Part shown: positions 17,965 through 26,946 of the stretch, piece by piece
Layout of the letters: every line of letters starts with the position of its first letter
Numbering within the stretch: position 1 is the stretch's first letter
DNA from: Bacteroidales bacterium
GTDB lineage: Bacteria; Bacteroidota; Bacteroidia; Bacteroidales; Tenuifilaceae
Length of the DNA: 64,000 bases
Reading direction: 5' to 3'
Assembly: GCA_020636835.1 (NCBI GenBank)
Contig: JACJXC010000005.1
Coordinates: 62,001 to 126,000, forward strand
Notes under the pieces: generated by a model
Database searches by the model: none
The model's input: the letters and a program-made list of their open reading frames with translations, nothing else
Told to the model about the DNA's origin: nothing
Made by a program: the position numbers and the translations under genes

Positions 17965-20004
17965 ATGAACATAAAAACAATGATTTTGCTTACAGCAACA
18001 GCAACTGGCTTAATCCTAACCAGCTGTAAAAATGGAGAAAAGGAGAGCACTCCTTTCAAATGGCAGGTAGATCAATTTGCCGACATTAAAATAATGCGTT
18101 ATCAAATCCCCGAGTTCGATTCGCTTACCACAAACCAACGGGTACTTGTGTACTACCTAAGCGAAGCCGCAAAATGCGGTCGCGATATTACTTGGGACCA
18201 AAACTACAAGTACAACTTAACGGTACGCTCAGTGCTGGAGAGCATTTATAACGGCTACACAGGCGACCGGAATAACGCCAACTGGGAGCAGTTTATGGTT
18301 TACCTAAAACGGGTATGGTTCTCCAACGGAATTCATCATCACTACTCAAACGATAAGTTTATTCCAGAATTTACCCAGGAATATTTTGCTGAACTAGTAA
18401 AAAACACTCCTGCCGAAAAATTCAACACCACATTGGGTTCTACCGATGAGATTATTACAAACCTCACCCCTATCCTATTCGACCCAACTGTTGCAACAAA
18501 ACGCGTTAATCAGGATGCCGGAGTTGATATGGTTGCCGCATCGGCTTGCAACTACTACGAGGGTGTAACTCAAAAAGAGGTAGAGGATTTCTACGCAAAA
18601 ATGATGAACCCAAAGGATACAACGCCAATCTCCTACGGATTAAACTCCAAATTGGTTAAGGAGAACGGTAATGTTGTTGAAAAAGTTTGGAAGATTGATG
18701 GCATGTACGGTGCAGCTATCGCAAAAATAGTTTACTGGCTCGAAAAGGCTGCATCGGTTGCCGAAAACGAGCATCAACGGAGTGTAATTAACACTCTTAT
18801 TGAGTACTACAAGAGTGGCGATTTGAACAAATTCGATGAGTACAATGTACTTTGGGTTAGCGATTTAAACTCGCATGTCGATTTCGTTAACGGTTTCATC
18901 GAAAACTATGGCGACCCAATGGGCTACAAATCGAGCTGGGAGTCTGTGGTTAACTTTAAGAACCTGGAGGCAACCCGCAGGGCCACCACAATTAGCAGCA
19001 ACGCCCAATGGTTCGAGAACCACTCGCCAGTAGACGAACAGTTCAAGAAAAAAGAGGTGAAAGGCGTTACTGCAAAGGTAATTACCGTTGCACAGCTTGG
19101 AGGCGATTGCTACCCTACAACCCCTATTGGGATTAACCTGCCCAATGCCGATTGGATCCGGAAAGACCACGGCTCAAAGTCGGTTACAATGGATAATATC
19201 ACCTATGCCTACGATCAGGCCGCCCAAGGCAATGGCTTTTTGGAAGAATTTGCGTGGTCGCCCGAGGAAATTGAGCTAAACAAGCAGTACGGATCGCTTG
19301 CCGGAAACCTACATACCGATCTACACGAATGTCTTGGCCATGGTTCGGGTCAATTGGCTGAAGGTGTTAAGGGCGATGAGCTTAAGAATTATGGATCGCC
19401 TCTGGAAGAGTCGCGCGCCGATCTGTTTGCCCTCTACTACATCATGGACGAAAAGATGGTGGAACTGGGCCTAATGCCCAACCTTGAGGTAGCCAAAGCG
19501 GAGTACAACAACTATATCCGCAATGGTTTGATGACTCAGCTCACCCGAATTGAACTAGGCAAAACCGTTGAGCAAGCCCACATGCGTAACCGCCAACTGA
19601 TTGCCAGCTGGTGCTACGAGAATGGTAAAGCCGAGAATGTAATTGAGAAGAAAACCCGCGATGGCAAAAGCTACTTCGTAATTAACGACTACGCAAAGCT
19701 ACGCACCCTGTTTGGCACACTGCTAAAAGAAATTCAACGCATCAAATCGACAGGCGATTACGAAGCGGGTAAAAAGTTAATCGAAACCTACGCAGTTCAA
19801 ATTAACCCGGAACTTCACAAAGAGATTCTTGACCGTTTCAACAAGCTAAAACTAGCACCTTACGGCGGATTTATGAACCCAGAGCTTGTTCCTGTAATGG
19901 AAGGCGATAAAATAGTTGATATTAAAGTTGAGTATCCCGAAAACTACGTTCAGCAGATGCTCGATTACTCAACCAAGTACGGATTTTTACCATTGATTAA
20001 CTAA
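17965..20004 (+). CDS. Dipeptidyl peptidase III (M49), lipoprotein
   Basis: 679 residues. The N-terminus is a lipoprotein signal with lipobox LTSC (Cys near 21), implying membrane anchoring. The M49 zinc signature HECLGHGSG is near residue 455 and the second motif EESRADLFALYY is about 30 residues later, giving two His and one Glu zinc ligands. DPP III removes dipeptides from the N-terminus of oligopeptides, and bacterial homologues of similar length are typical of Bacteroidota. A terminator follows at 20029. Confidence 0.9.
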   Translation: MNIKTMILLTATATGLILTSCKNGEKESTPFKWQVDQFADIKIMRYQIPEFDSLTTNQRVLVYYLSEAAKCGRDITWDQNYKYNLTVRSVLESIYNGYTGDRNNANWEQFMVYLKRVWFSNGIHHHYSNDKFIPEFTQEYFAELVKNTPAEKFNTTLGSTDEIITNLTPILFDPTVATKRVNQDAGVDMVAASACNYYEGVTQKEVEDFYAKMMNPKDTTPISYGLNSKLVKENGNVVEKVWKIDGMYGAAIAKIVYWLEKAASVAENEHQRSVINTLIEYYKSGDLNKFDEYNVLWVSDLNSHVDFVNGFIENYGDPMGYKSSWESVVNFKNLEATRRATTISSNAQWFENHSPVDEQFKKKEVKGVTAKVITVAQLGGDCYPTTPIGINLPNADWIRKDHGSKSVTMDNITYAYDQAAQGNGFLEEFAWSPEEIELNKQYGSLAGNLHTDLHECLGHGSGQLAEGVKGDELKNYGSPLEESRADLFALYYIMDEKMVELGLMPNLEVAKAEYNNYIRNGLMTQLTRIELGKTVEQAHMRNRQLIASWCYENGKAENVIEKKTRDGKSYFVINDYAKLRTLFGTLLKEIQRIKSTGDYEAGKKLIETYAVQINPELHKEILDRFNKLKLAPYGGFMNPELVPVMEGDKIVDIKVEYPENYVQQMLDYSTKYGFLPLIN

Positions 20005-20028
20005 TTTTCCAGTAACAATACGTAAACT

Positions 20029-20060
20029 AAAGGTCGATACTTAACTGTATCGGCCTTTTA
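20029..20060 (+). terminator. Intrinsic terminator after the M49 peptidase
   Basis: AAAGGTCGATAC and GTATCGGCCTTTT pair (one G-U) around a 6-base loop. Confidence 0.75.
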
Positions 20061-20112
20061 TCGTATCATTGAATACAAAATTTTACTACCTTTATAATCT
20101 ATCTTTTACCCA

Positions 20113-20637
20113 ATGCTCAATTTAATTAACATAGAATTTCGAACCTTCATATTTATAGTTGAGTTCAATACCGAATTCGCCCACGGTATTATTGAGGGTA
20201 TCGACATTCCCAAACGTACAACCGTGAGGAGCTTCCCTTCGGGCGAGAAGTTTATCAACCATCTATCCACCCTTAAATTCCGAAAAAACGATTTGGTTAT
20301 CGTATTCCTGGGCTATAATTTTTTGGATGATTACAAACACTCGTTGATGAACGGGATTGAAATACTTGAGTCGATTAAACACATCAACCCCAAAATTGAG
20401 GTGGTAATGATGGCCGAAAAGGATGAAACCGAATACGGTGCATACGTAATGAAACTAGGCGCTCACTCCTTTATTCCAAAGGACGACAATATCACCACTC
20501 GCGCCAACAATATTATCCTGCAGCTCTGCGGAAGCAGAAATATCCACTCAAAGAAACGGCTGCTAAAAATCACTTTTATCGTTTGGCTTACCACCCTGAT
20601 GGCACTAATAATATCACTGATAGTTAATTTCAACTAA
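20113..20637 (+). CDS. Degenerate receiver-like domain with C-terminal membrane anchor
   Basis: 174 residues. Residues 5-135 follow the alternating beta/alpha pattern of a CheY-type receiver (FIFIVEFN..., VVMMAEKDETEYGAYVMKLGAHSFIPKDD with the late Lys position), but the acidic pocket is reduced and the phospho-acceptor position reads LVIVFLGYN instead of an Asp. Residues 150-172 are a single hydrophobic segment (FIVWLTTLMALIISLIV). This gives a pseudo-receiver tethered at the inner membrane facing the cytoplasm. It stands alone between terminators. The role is unknown, possibly a protein-protein docking module. Confidence 0.6.
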   Translation: MLNLINIEFRTFIFIVEFNTEFAHGIIEGIDIPKRTTVRSFPSGEKFINHLSTLKFRKNDLVIVFLGYNFLDDYKHSLMNGIEILESIKHINPKIEVVMMAEKDETEYGAYVMKLGAHSFIPKDDNITTRANNIILQLCGSRNIHSKKRLLKITFIVWLTTLMALIISLIVNFN

Positions 20638-20662
20638 TATAGACAAATAATTTCTAAAAATA

Positions 20663-20694
20663 CTTGCCTTTTGTTATCTCTTAAGATAACTTTG
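20663..20694 (+). promoter_or_regulatory. higBA promoter with overlapping palindromic operator
   Basis: The -7 element TAACTTTG (20687-20694) matches TAnnTTTG exactly, and a TTG at 20664 is at -33-like spacing. Between them lies GTTATCT-CTTA-AGATAAC (20673-20690), a perfect 7-bp inverted repeat overlapping the -7 box. This is the expected position for antitoxin binding and autorepression. The ATG of the toxin gene starts 5 bp after the -7 element. Confidence 0.6.
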
Positions 20695-20698
20695 CCGT

Positions 20699-21037
20699 AT
20701 GGTAAGAACAATTATTTTTCATAAAGAATACTTTTTCGATTTTTACCGTAATCTCGATGATAAGGTAAAGCTAAAAGTTCAATATGTATTTGAACTTATA
20801 AAGCAGGTTGAGAGAGTACCTGATAAATTTCTTGCACCTATCAGTGGTTGCAATGGTTTATACGAAATAAGAATTGAATACCAATCGAATATATACAGGG
20901 TTTTCTGTTGTTTTGATGAAGGAAGATTAGTTGTCCTGTTTAATGGTTTTCAGAAAAAATCGCAGAAAACTCCAAAGGAGGAGATAGAAAGAGCGGTCAG
21001 ATTAATGAATGAATACTTTGAACTTAAAAAACATTAG
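20699..21037 (+). CDS. higB: RelE/HigB-type toxin (Gp49-like)
   Basis: 112 residues of the phage-derived Gp49-like/HigB family: RTIIFHKEYFFDFYRNLDDKVK..., GLYEIRIEYQSNIYRVFCCFDEGRLVVLFNGFQKKSQKTP. The basic C-terminal GFQKKSQKTP element and the RV-x-C core strand are typical of ribosome-dependent mRNA interferases. It sits first in the operon with the antitoxin 2 bp downstream, the usual HigBA order. The start codon is only about 5 bp past the promoter -7 box, which would leave essentially no leader. Confidence 0.85.
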   Translation: MVRTIIFHKEYFFDFYRNLDDKVKLKVQYVFELIKQVERVPDKFLAPISGCNGLYEIRIEYQSNIYRVFCCFDEGRLVVLFNGFQKKSQKTPKEEIERAVRLMNEYFELKKH

Positions 21038-21039
21038 TT

Positions 21040-21339
21040 ATGGATAAATATAAAGGAGTTAAGACTTTTGACGAATTGTTAGAAGTTGAGCACGGAAAAA
21101 TTGGAACCGAGAGTCGAAATATTTATGAAGAAAAGGCTCAAATGTTCATTGTAAGCGAAATGCTAAAACAAGCCAGAAAAGAATCAAAAATGACTCAGGA
21201 GGAATTAGCACTGAAAGCAGGAACAAAAAAAAGTTACATTTCGAAAATTGAGAATGGTAAAGGGAATATTCAACTATCCACAATAATACGAATATTCGAA
21301 AAAGGGTTAAACAAAAGGATTGGATTGACTTTTCTTTAA
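21040..21339 (+). CDS. higA: HigA-type XRE antitoxin
   Basis: 99 residues. The N-terminal 45 residues are charged and helical. The helix-turn-helix (about 47-95) reads LKQARKESKMTQEELALKAGTKKSYISKIENGKG, the standard XRE signature. It should neutralise the upstream HigB-like toxin and repress the operon, probably through the palindrome at 20673-20690. The start follows the toxin stop by 2 bp. Confidence 0.88.
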   Translation: MDKYKGVKTFDELLEVEHGKIGTESRNIYEEKAQMFIVSEMLKQARKESKMTQEELALKAGTKKSYISKIENGKGNIQLSTIIRIFEKGLNKRIGLTFL

Positions 21340-21538
21340 AGAAATCCACTTCCTCTGCCAATTTATCCTCAAAAATGACCTTCTGGCAGTTCCTGCCACA
21401 CACGCCTTCATGTTTAATTCACTAAATTACAACGGCTTAAAACAAACCATTGCAAACCGATGTCAGATGTTTGTAAATGGCACCCTGTTTGACAAATAGC
21501 CAATGCCATAACTATGTTTAACCATAAAATTATATACC

Positions 21539-23593
21539 ATGCAAACAGGAAAAATTAATGTTACTACCGAGAACATTTTTCCAATTATCAAGAAATTTCT
21601 TTACTCCGACCACGAGATTTTCCTTCGTGAGTTAATATCCAACGCAGTTGATGCCACTCAAAAACTTAAAACCTTAGCATCGGTTGGCGAGTTTAAGGGC
21701 GAAATTGGCGATACCACCATTCGTGTGAAACTCGACTCGAAAGCGGGAACCCTAACAATCTCCGATAGCGGAATTGGTATGACTGCCGACGAAATTGAGA
21801 AATACATCAACCAAATTGCATTCTCTGGCGCAGAGGAGTTCCTTGCAAAGTATAAGAATCAGGCCAACGGAATCATTGGTCACTTTGGTTTGGGATTCTA
21901 CTCATCGTTTATGGTGAGCGATAAGGTTGAAATTGTTACCCGCTCGTGGAAAGATGATGCAAAAGCTGTAAAATGGTCGTGCAACGGCTCGCCCGATTAT
22001 AATATTGAGGAAGTTGAAAAGGAAAACAGGGGAACCGATATTGTTCTTTACATCAGCGATGAGTCAAAAGAATTCTTAGAAGATTCAAGGATTGACGGTT
22101 TACTTAAAAAGTACTGCCGCTACCTACCTGTTTCCATTGCGTATGGAACTGAAAAGGAGTGGAAAGATGGCAAAGAGATTGAAACTGGGAAAGATAAAAT
22201 AGTTAACAACACAAATCCTCTTTGGACTCGGAAGCCTGTAGATTTAAAAGATGAAGATTACAACGATTTTTATCACGACCTCTACCCTGCTGCCGAAGAG
22301 CCACTTTTCAACATTCACCTAAATGTTGATTATCCGTTCAACCTAACCGGTGTGCTTTACTTCCCAAGGATTAAAACCAACTTCGATATTCAGAAAAATA
22401 AAATTCAGCTATACTGCAACCAGGTTTACGTAACCGATTCGGTTGAAGGCATTGTTCCGGAGTTTTTAACACTGCTACACGGGGTTATCGATTCACCGGA
22501 TATCCCGCTAAACGTATCGCGCAGCTATCTGCAAAGCGACTCAAATGTTAAGAAAATATCGAGCCATATTACTAAAAAAGTAGCCGATAGGCTTCAGGAG
22601 ATTTTCAAGAACGAGCGCGAGCAGTTCGAGAAGAAATGGGACGACCTAAAACTATTCATCACCTTTGGTATGATTACCGATGAGAAGTTTTACGAGCGTG
22701 CCGAGAAGTTTGCGCTATTCAAAAATGTTGATGGCAAATACTTCACCTTTGAGGAGTACGAGAAGCTTATCAAGGAAAATCAAACCGATAAGAACAAAAC
22801 TCTTATCTACCTATACACAACCAGCAAGGTTGACCAGCACAGCTACATTGAAGAGGCAAAAAGCCGTGGCTACGATGTGTTGATGATGGACGGTCAGTTG
22901 GACCCACACCTAATTAACGCGCTGGAATCAAAACTAAAGGATTCGCGCTTTGCCCGTGTTGACTCCGATGTAATTGAGAAAATCATTGTAAAGGACGATA
23001 GAAAAGAGGTTGCCCTTTCTACCGATGAGCAAAACGATTTACGCGCTGTGTTTGAAGGTGCTGTAAAGAGCGAAGACCATTACTGGATTTCGTTCGAGGA
23101 TTTGGGCGAGAACGCAAGCCCAGTGGTAATTACACACTCCGAGTTCATGCGTCGTATGAAAGATATGGCCGCAATGAGTCCAACCGCTGGAATGTACGGC
23201 AATTTGCCAGATAGCCACAATATGGTTGTAAACGTATCGCACCCGCTGGTTAAATCGGTTATTGCAAGCAAATCGGAATCGTTGGGTAGCAAACTGGACG
23301 AACTCGACAAAAGCATCAAGCCTTTAAAAGAAAAGGCCGACGAACTACATAAGTCCAGAAAGGATAAGAAGGACGAGGAAATTCCTCAAGCCGACAAGGA
23401 TGCTATAACTGAAACCGAAAAACAACTCGATAAATTTGAGGAAGAGCGCAGAAATCTACTCAAAGGTTTTGGTGGAGACCAAAAACTGGTGAAACAACTT
23501 ATCGACCTTGCACTACTTGCCAACAATATGCTTAAAGGTGAAGACCTAAGTAGATTTGTGAAACGCAGTCTGGAGCTAATTAAACCAGAATAA
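21539..23593 (+). CDS. htpG: Molecular chaperone HtpG (Hsp90)
   Basis: 684 residues. The GHKL ATPase domain shows LRELISNAVDA (catalytic Glu and Mg-binding Asn), DSGIGMT and GHFGLGFYSSF. The middle domain contains the family's catalytic-loop region near SRSYLQSD, and a lysine-rich linker (KSRKDKKDEE) precedes the dimerisation tail. The C-terminus has no MEEVD, as expected for bacteria. The protein is a cytosolic ATP-dependent chaperone. The 199 bp between higA and htpG presumably holds its promoter, but I see no exact TAnnTTTG there. A strong terminator follows. Confidence 0.95.
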   Translation: MQTGKINVTTENIFPIIKKFLYSDHEIFLRELISNAVDATQKLKTLASVGEFKGEIGDTTIRVKLDSKAGTLTISDSGIGMTADEIEKYINQIAFSGAEEFLAKYKNQANGIIGHFGLGFYSSFMVSDKVEIVTRSWKDDAKAVKWSCNGSPDYNIEEVEKENRGTDIVLYISDESKEFLEDSRIDGLLKKYCRYLPVSIAYGTEKEWKDGKEIETGKDKIVNNTNPLWTRKPVDLKDEDYNDFYHDLYPAAEEPLFNIHLNVDYPFNLTGVLYFPRIKTNFDIQKNKIQLYCNQVYVTDSVEGIVPEFLTLLHGVIDSPDIPLNVSRSYLQSDSNVKKISSHITKKVADRLQEIFKNEREQFEKKWDDLKLFITFGMITDEKFYERAEKFALFKNVDGKYFTFEEYEKLIKENQTDKNKTLIYLYTTSKVDQHSYIEEAKSRGYDVLMMDGQLDPHLINALESKLKDSRFARVDSDVIEKIIVKDDRKEVALSTDEQNDLRAVFEGAVKSEDHYWISFEDLGENASPVVITHSEFMRRMKDMAAMSPTAGMYGNLPDSHNMVVNVSHPLVKSVIASKSESLGSKLDELDKSIKPLKEKADELHKSRKDKKDEEIPQADKDAITETEKQLDKFEEERRNLLKGFGGDQKLVKQLIDLALLANNMLKGEDLSRFVKRSLELIKPE

Positions 23594-23621
23594 TGCCATA
23601 ACCGAAAGGTTATTTATTGAG

Positions 23622-23650
23622 AAACGACCCCAAATTGGGGTCGTTTTTTT
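23622..23650 (+). terminator. Intrinsic terminator of htpG
   Basis: AACGACCCC and GGGGTCGTT pair around AAATT, followed by a T7 tract. Confidence 0.9.
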
Positions 23651-23668
23651 ATTTTTCATTCAGATAAC

Positions 23669-23703
23669 AATCCCCAAAAGGGTTTAAAACCCTTTTGGGG
23701 ATT
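23669..23703. repeat. 35-bp near-perfect palindrome
   Basis: Two 17-base arms (AATCCCCAAAAGGGTTT and its complement) flank a single A. It lies 19 bp beyond the htpG terminator and about 70 bp before the PepSY promoter. It has no T tract, so it is more likely a regulator site, a cruciform or a dispersed intergenic repeat than a terminator. Confidence 0.6.
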
Positions 23704-23771
23704 TGTGGACAGTAAACTCAAAAATCATTATTAAACCTCGTTAAAATATTTTAGTCTGATAAAGGGATTAT

Positions 23772-23779
23772 TACCTTTG
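23772..23779 (+). promoter_or_regulatory. Promoter -7 element of the PepSY-TonB receptor operon
   Basis: TACCTTTG matches TAnnTTTG exactly and is 22 bp before the preferred ATG at 23801. It supports that start over the TTG at 23777. Confidence 0.55.
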
Positions 23780-23800
23780 TGGTCAAATTTTTACAAAAAA

Positions 23801-24388
23801 ATGTCAGAAATAAGAAAAACCGAAAATCAAGCAAAACTCATTCGTCTTTTTCGTAAGATTCATAGGATTTCTGCATCGCTGCTATTCGTTTTCTTTTTCA
23901 TAATTGCAATAACGGGACTACTACTAGGAATTAAAAAACATAGCGGAGAGGTAATTCAAGCTAAATCGCATCAGGGAACTTCAACCGAATTGAGCAATTG
24001 GCTACCGCTGGATAGTTTGCATAAGAATGCCTGTAAAATTTTCAGAGACTCAATATCCCAAACTCTTCCTTTAAAACTCGACAGAATTGATGTTCAAAAG
24101 GATAAAGGAATGGTAAAATTTATCTTTGCTGAAGGTTTTTGGGGAATACAAATAGATGGAGCAACAGGTAAACTTCTACACATTGAGCGCAGGCGTTCCG
24201 ATTTTATTGAAAAAGTTCACGACGGCTCTATTCTCGACTACTACCTTAACACAAGCAACAATCAAATTAAACTAATTTACACAACTATAATGGGGATTGC
24301 GCTCCTTCTGTTTACTGTTACCGGCTTCTGGCTTTGGTTCGGTCCAAAAAAAATTATGAAGAACAAACACAAATCAATAAATCGATGA
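23801..24388 (+). CDS. PepSY-domain inner membrane protein
   Basis: About 195 residues: membrane helix near 25-48 (ISASLLFVFFFIIAITGLLLGI), a periplasmic PepSY-like region with WLPLDSLHKNA... and GIQIDGATGKLLHIERRRSDFIEKVHDGS, then a second helix (IKLIYTTIMGIALLLFTVTGFWLWFGP). Such short PepSY_TM proteins accompany siderophore or heme receptors and may be reductases or assembly factors. Its stop overlaps the receptor ATG as ATGA, giving strong coupling. The track start at 23777 is a TTG inside the promoter, so I prefer 23801. Confidence 0.8.
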   Translation: MSEIRKTENQAKLIRLFRKIHRISASLLFVFFFIIAITGLLLGIKKHSGEVIQAKSHQGTSTELSNWLPLDSLHKNACKIFRDSISQTLPLKLDRIDVQKDKGMVKFIFAEGFWGIQIDGATGKLLHIERRRSDFIEKVHDGSILDYYLNTSNNQIKLIYTTIMGIALLLFTVTGFWLWFGPKKIMKNKHKSINR

Positions 24389-26787
24389 GGGCATTTTTAG
24401 TTACTCTGCTTCTCTTTTGTTTCAGTCAAATCAACGCTCAAACAATTACCATTAGGGATAAGGAAACATTAAATCCGATTGAACTTGCAACAGTTTTAAG
24501 CAATAATCAAAACGCTCAATCCGTATCAAACTCGATGGGTTTGGCTGATATATCAGAGTTTAAAAACTCGGCGTGGATCGAAATAAGCATAATTGGTTAT
24601 TCCACCCAAAGAACAAGCTACAAGGAGCTGGTGTCGAACAATTTTGAAGTCCTACTGAGCCCCTCCCTATTTTCGATAAACCAAGTTGTGGTATCGGCTA
24701 ATCGATGGGGACAAGCAAAAAGGGATGTTCCGGTAAAAATTACTACAACCAGACAAGCACAAATAGCATTCAACAACCCTCAAACAGCTGCCGATTTAAT
24801 TGGCTCAACTGGCGATGTTTTTATCCAGAAAAGCCAGCAAGGTGGCGGAAGCCCAATGATTAGGGGCTTTGCCACCAATAGGCTACTCATAGCTGTTGAT
24901 GGTGTGCGAATGAACAACGCTATATTCCGTAGCGGAAATCTGCAAAACGTTATTTCGCTCGATGCTTTTGCTGTTGAAAAAACTGAGGTTGTTTTTGGCC
25001 CAAGTTCAGTAATCTACGGAAGCGATGCCATTGGTGGAGTTATGAGTTTCTATTCGCTCGCGCCAAAAACATCAACCAATAACAAATTTAATGTAAGCGG
25101 CAATTTTGCATCGCGCTATTCATCGGCAAATGCGGAAAAAACTGGTCATATCGATATCAATTTAGGATGGGAAAAATGGGCATCGCTTACAAGTTTTACC
25201 TACACCAGCTATGGCGATGTTACAATGGGTAAAAATGGCCCCGACGAGTACTTGAGAAACGAATACGTTAAGCGCGACAACGGGGCGGATATTGTTGTTA
25301 AAAACACCGATCGTAGAGTTCAACTGCAAACAGGTTATTCGCAAATCAACCTAATGCAAAAAGTGGTGTTTGTTCCCAATAATAGCTGGAACATAAATTA
25401 TGGTTTGCACTACTCCACCACATCGGACTACGACCGTTACGACCGACTAATTGCCTACAAAAATGGATTACCCCGCAGCGCAGAGTGGTACTATGGTCCA
25501 CAGGTTTGGCTTATGAACAATGTCAATATAGAGAATACTAGTGGCAATAACCTTTACGATAAACTCACTGTAAATGCAGCGCATCAACTATTCGAGGAAA
25601 GCCGAAACGATAGAAGTTTTAAAGGGAACACATTAAAGAGTAGGGTTGAAAATGTTCAAGCGCTCAACCTCAATCTCGATTTTAAAAAATCGATACAAGA
25701 AAAACAGACAATCTTTTATGGCCTAGAAGTTCTTTTCAACGACATTAAATCAACTGGCTCAGATAAAGATATTACTACAGGGGCTAAAGTTGATGGCCCT
25801 TCACGATATCCAAAATCGGAATGGTACTCCTATGCCGCTTACGTTACATACCACACTAAACTTGGCGAAAAGTTAAGTTTTCAAATGGGGACACGCTATA
25901 ACCAGTATGTACTAAATACACGATTCGATAACACGTTCTACCCATTCCCTTACTCAAAAGCCAACATAAACAAAGGTGCTCTTACGGGCTCTGCCGGATT
26001 AATTTTCACACCCACAAACAGTTGGAAGTTGAACGCAAACCTATCCACCGGGTTCCGCTCGCCCAATGTTGATGACTTGGGCAAAGTATTCGACTCTTCG
26101 CCAGGAACTGTTATTGTACCAAACCCAGACCTTGATGCTGAGTATGCTTACAATGCTGAAATTGGTATCACAAAAACTTTAGGTGATTACTTCGAAATAG
26201 ATATTAATGCATTCTATACCCTTCTGAACAATGCAATGGTAAAACGCAATGACCTTTTTAATGGACAAGATAGCATTATGTATGATGGTGAACTAAGCCA
26301 AGTTCAATCAATTCAAAATGCTGCTTACGCCAAAGTATGGGGAATTCAAGCCGATTTTGAGTTGATGCTAACCAAACAGATAATGCTATCGTCGAGATTT
26401 AACTATCAGAAAGGAACCGAGGAAATTGACAATGGCACTACAAGCCCATTACGCCATGCAACTCCCTGGTTTGGGGTAACAAAACTCACCTATATGGGAA
26501 AAAAACTGAAAATGGAACTATTTGCCAACTTTAGCGGAGAGGTTTCATATGCAAATTTGGCAGAAGAAGAAAAAGACAAAACACACATTTATGCCATTGA
26601 TTCAAATGGAAAACCTTACTCGCCAAGTTGGTACACTCTAAATTTGAGGTCGCAGTACCAAATCAACAAAACATTAGCAATTTCGGGTGATGTTGAGAAT
26701 ATAACCAATCAACGCTATCGTCCATACTCATCGGGAATTGTAGCGCCGGGGTTGAACTTTATTGTTGCTGTAAGAGCGCGATTCTAA
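24385..26787 (+). CDS. TonB-dependent outer membrane receptor (heme/siderophore type)
   Basis: About 800 residues. Signal peptide (MRAFLVTLLLFCFSQINA), N-terminal carboxypeptidase-regulatory-like domain (about 20-100), plug (about 120-235: GGGSPMIRGFATNRLLIAVDGVRMN, VFGPSSVIYGSDAIGGVM), then a 22-strand-type barrel ending in Phe. The block STGFRSPNVDDLGKVFDSSPGTVIVPNPDLDAEYAYN... recalls the HmuR/hemoglobin-receptor subfamily. With the coupled PepSY protein, uptake of an iron chelate or heme is likely, but the ligand is not provable from sequence. A terminator follows at 26814. Confidence 0.88.
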   Translation: MRAFLVTLLLFCFSQINAQTITIRDKETLNPIELATVLSNNQNAQSVSNSMGLADISEFKNSAWIEISIIGYSTQRTSYKELVSNNFEVLLSPSLFSINQVVVSANRWGQAKRDVPVKITTTRQAQIAFNNPQTAADLIGSTGDVFIQKSQQGGGSPMIRGFATNRLLIAVDGVRMNNAIFRSGNLQNVISLDAFAVEKTEVVFGPSSVIYGSDAIGGVMSFYSLAPKTSTNNKFNVSGNFASRYSSANAEKTGHIDINLGWEKWASLTSFTYTSYGDVTMGKNGPDEYLRNEYVKRDNGADIVVKNTDRRVQLQTGYSQINLMQKVVFVPNNSWNINYGLHYSTTSDYDRYDRLIAYKNGLPRSAEWYYGPQVWLMNNVNIENTSGNNLYDKLTVNAAHQLFEESRNDRSFKGNTLKSRVENVQALNLNLDFKKSIQEKQTIFYGLEVLFNDIKSTGSDKDITTGAKVDGPSRYPKSEWYSYAAYVTYHTKLGEKLSFQMGTRYNQYVLNTRFDNTFYPFPYSKANINKGALTGSAGLIFTPTNSWKLNANLSTGFRSPNVDDLGKVFDSSPGTVIVPNPDLDAEYAYNAEIGITKTLGDYFEIDINAFYTLLNNAMVKRNDLFNGQDSIMYDGELSQVQSIQNAAYAKVWGIQADFELMLTKQIMLSSRFNYQKGTEEIDNGTTSPLRHATPWFGVTKLTYMGKKLKMELFANFSGEVSYANLAEEEKDKTHIYAIDSNGKPYSPSWYTLNLRSQYQINKTLAISGDVENITNQRYRPYSSGIVAPGLNFIVAVRARF

Positions 26788-26813
26788 TTCTTATCATGAT
26801 ATTATCCAAAATT

Positions 26814-26841
26814 AGGTCTCTCCTTAACGGGGAGGCCTTTT
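26814..26841 (+). terminator. Intrinsic terminator of the receptor operon
   Basis: AGGTCTCTCC and GGGGAGGCCT pair with two G-U pairs, followed by TTTTC. Confidence 0.6.
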
Positions 26842-26946
26842 CAATTTATATCCAACTTTATCAGTTACACATTTAAACCTATCTCAAAAAAAATGTCTAA
26901 ATTTTAGTTACCTAAAAATTTGATATTTAACCTAAACCCGAATAAA

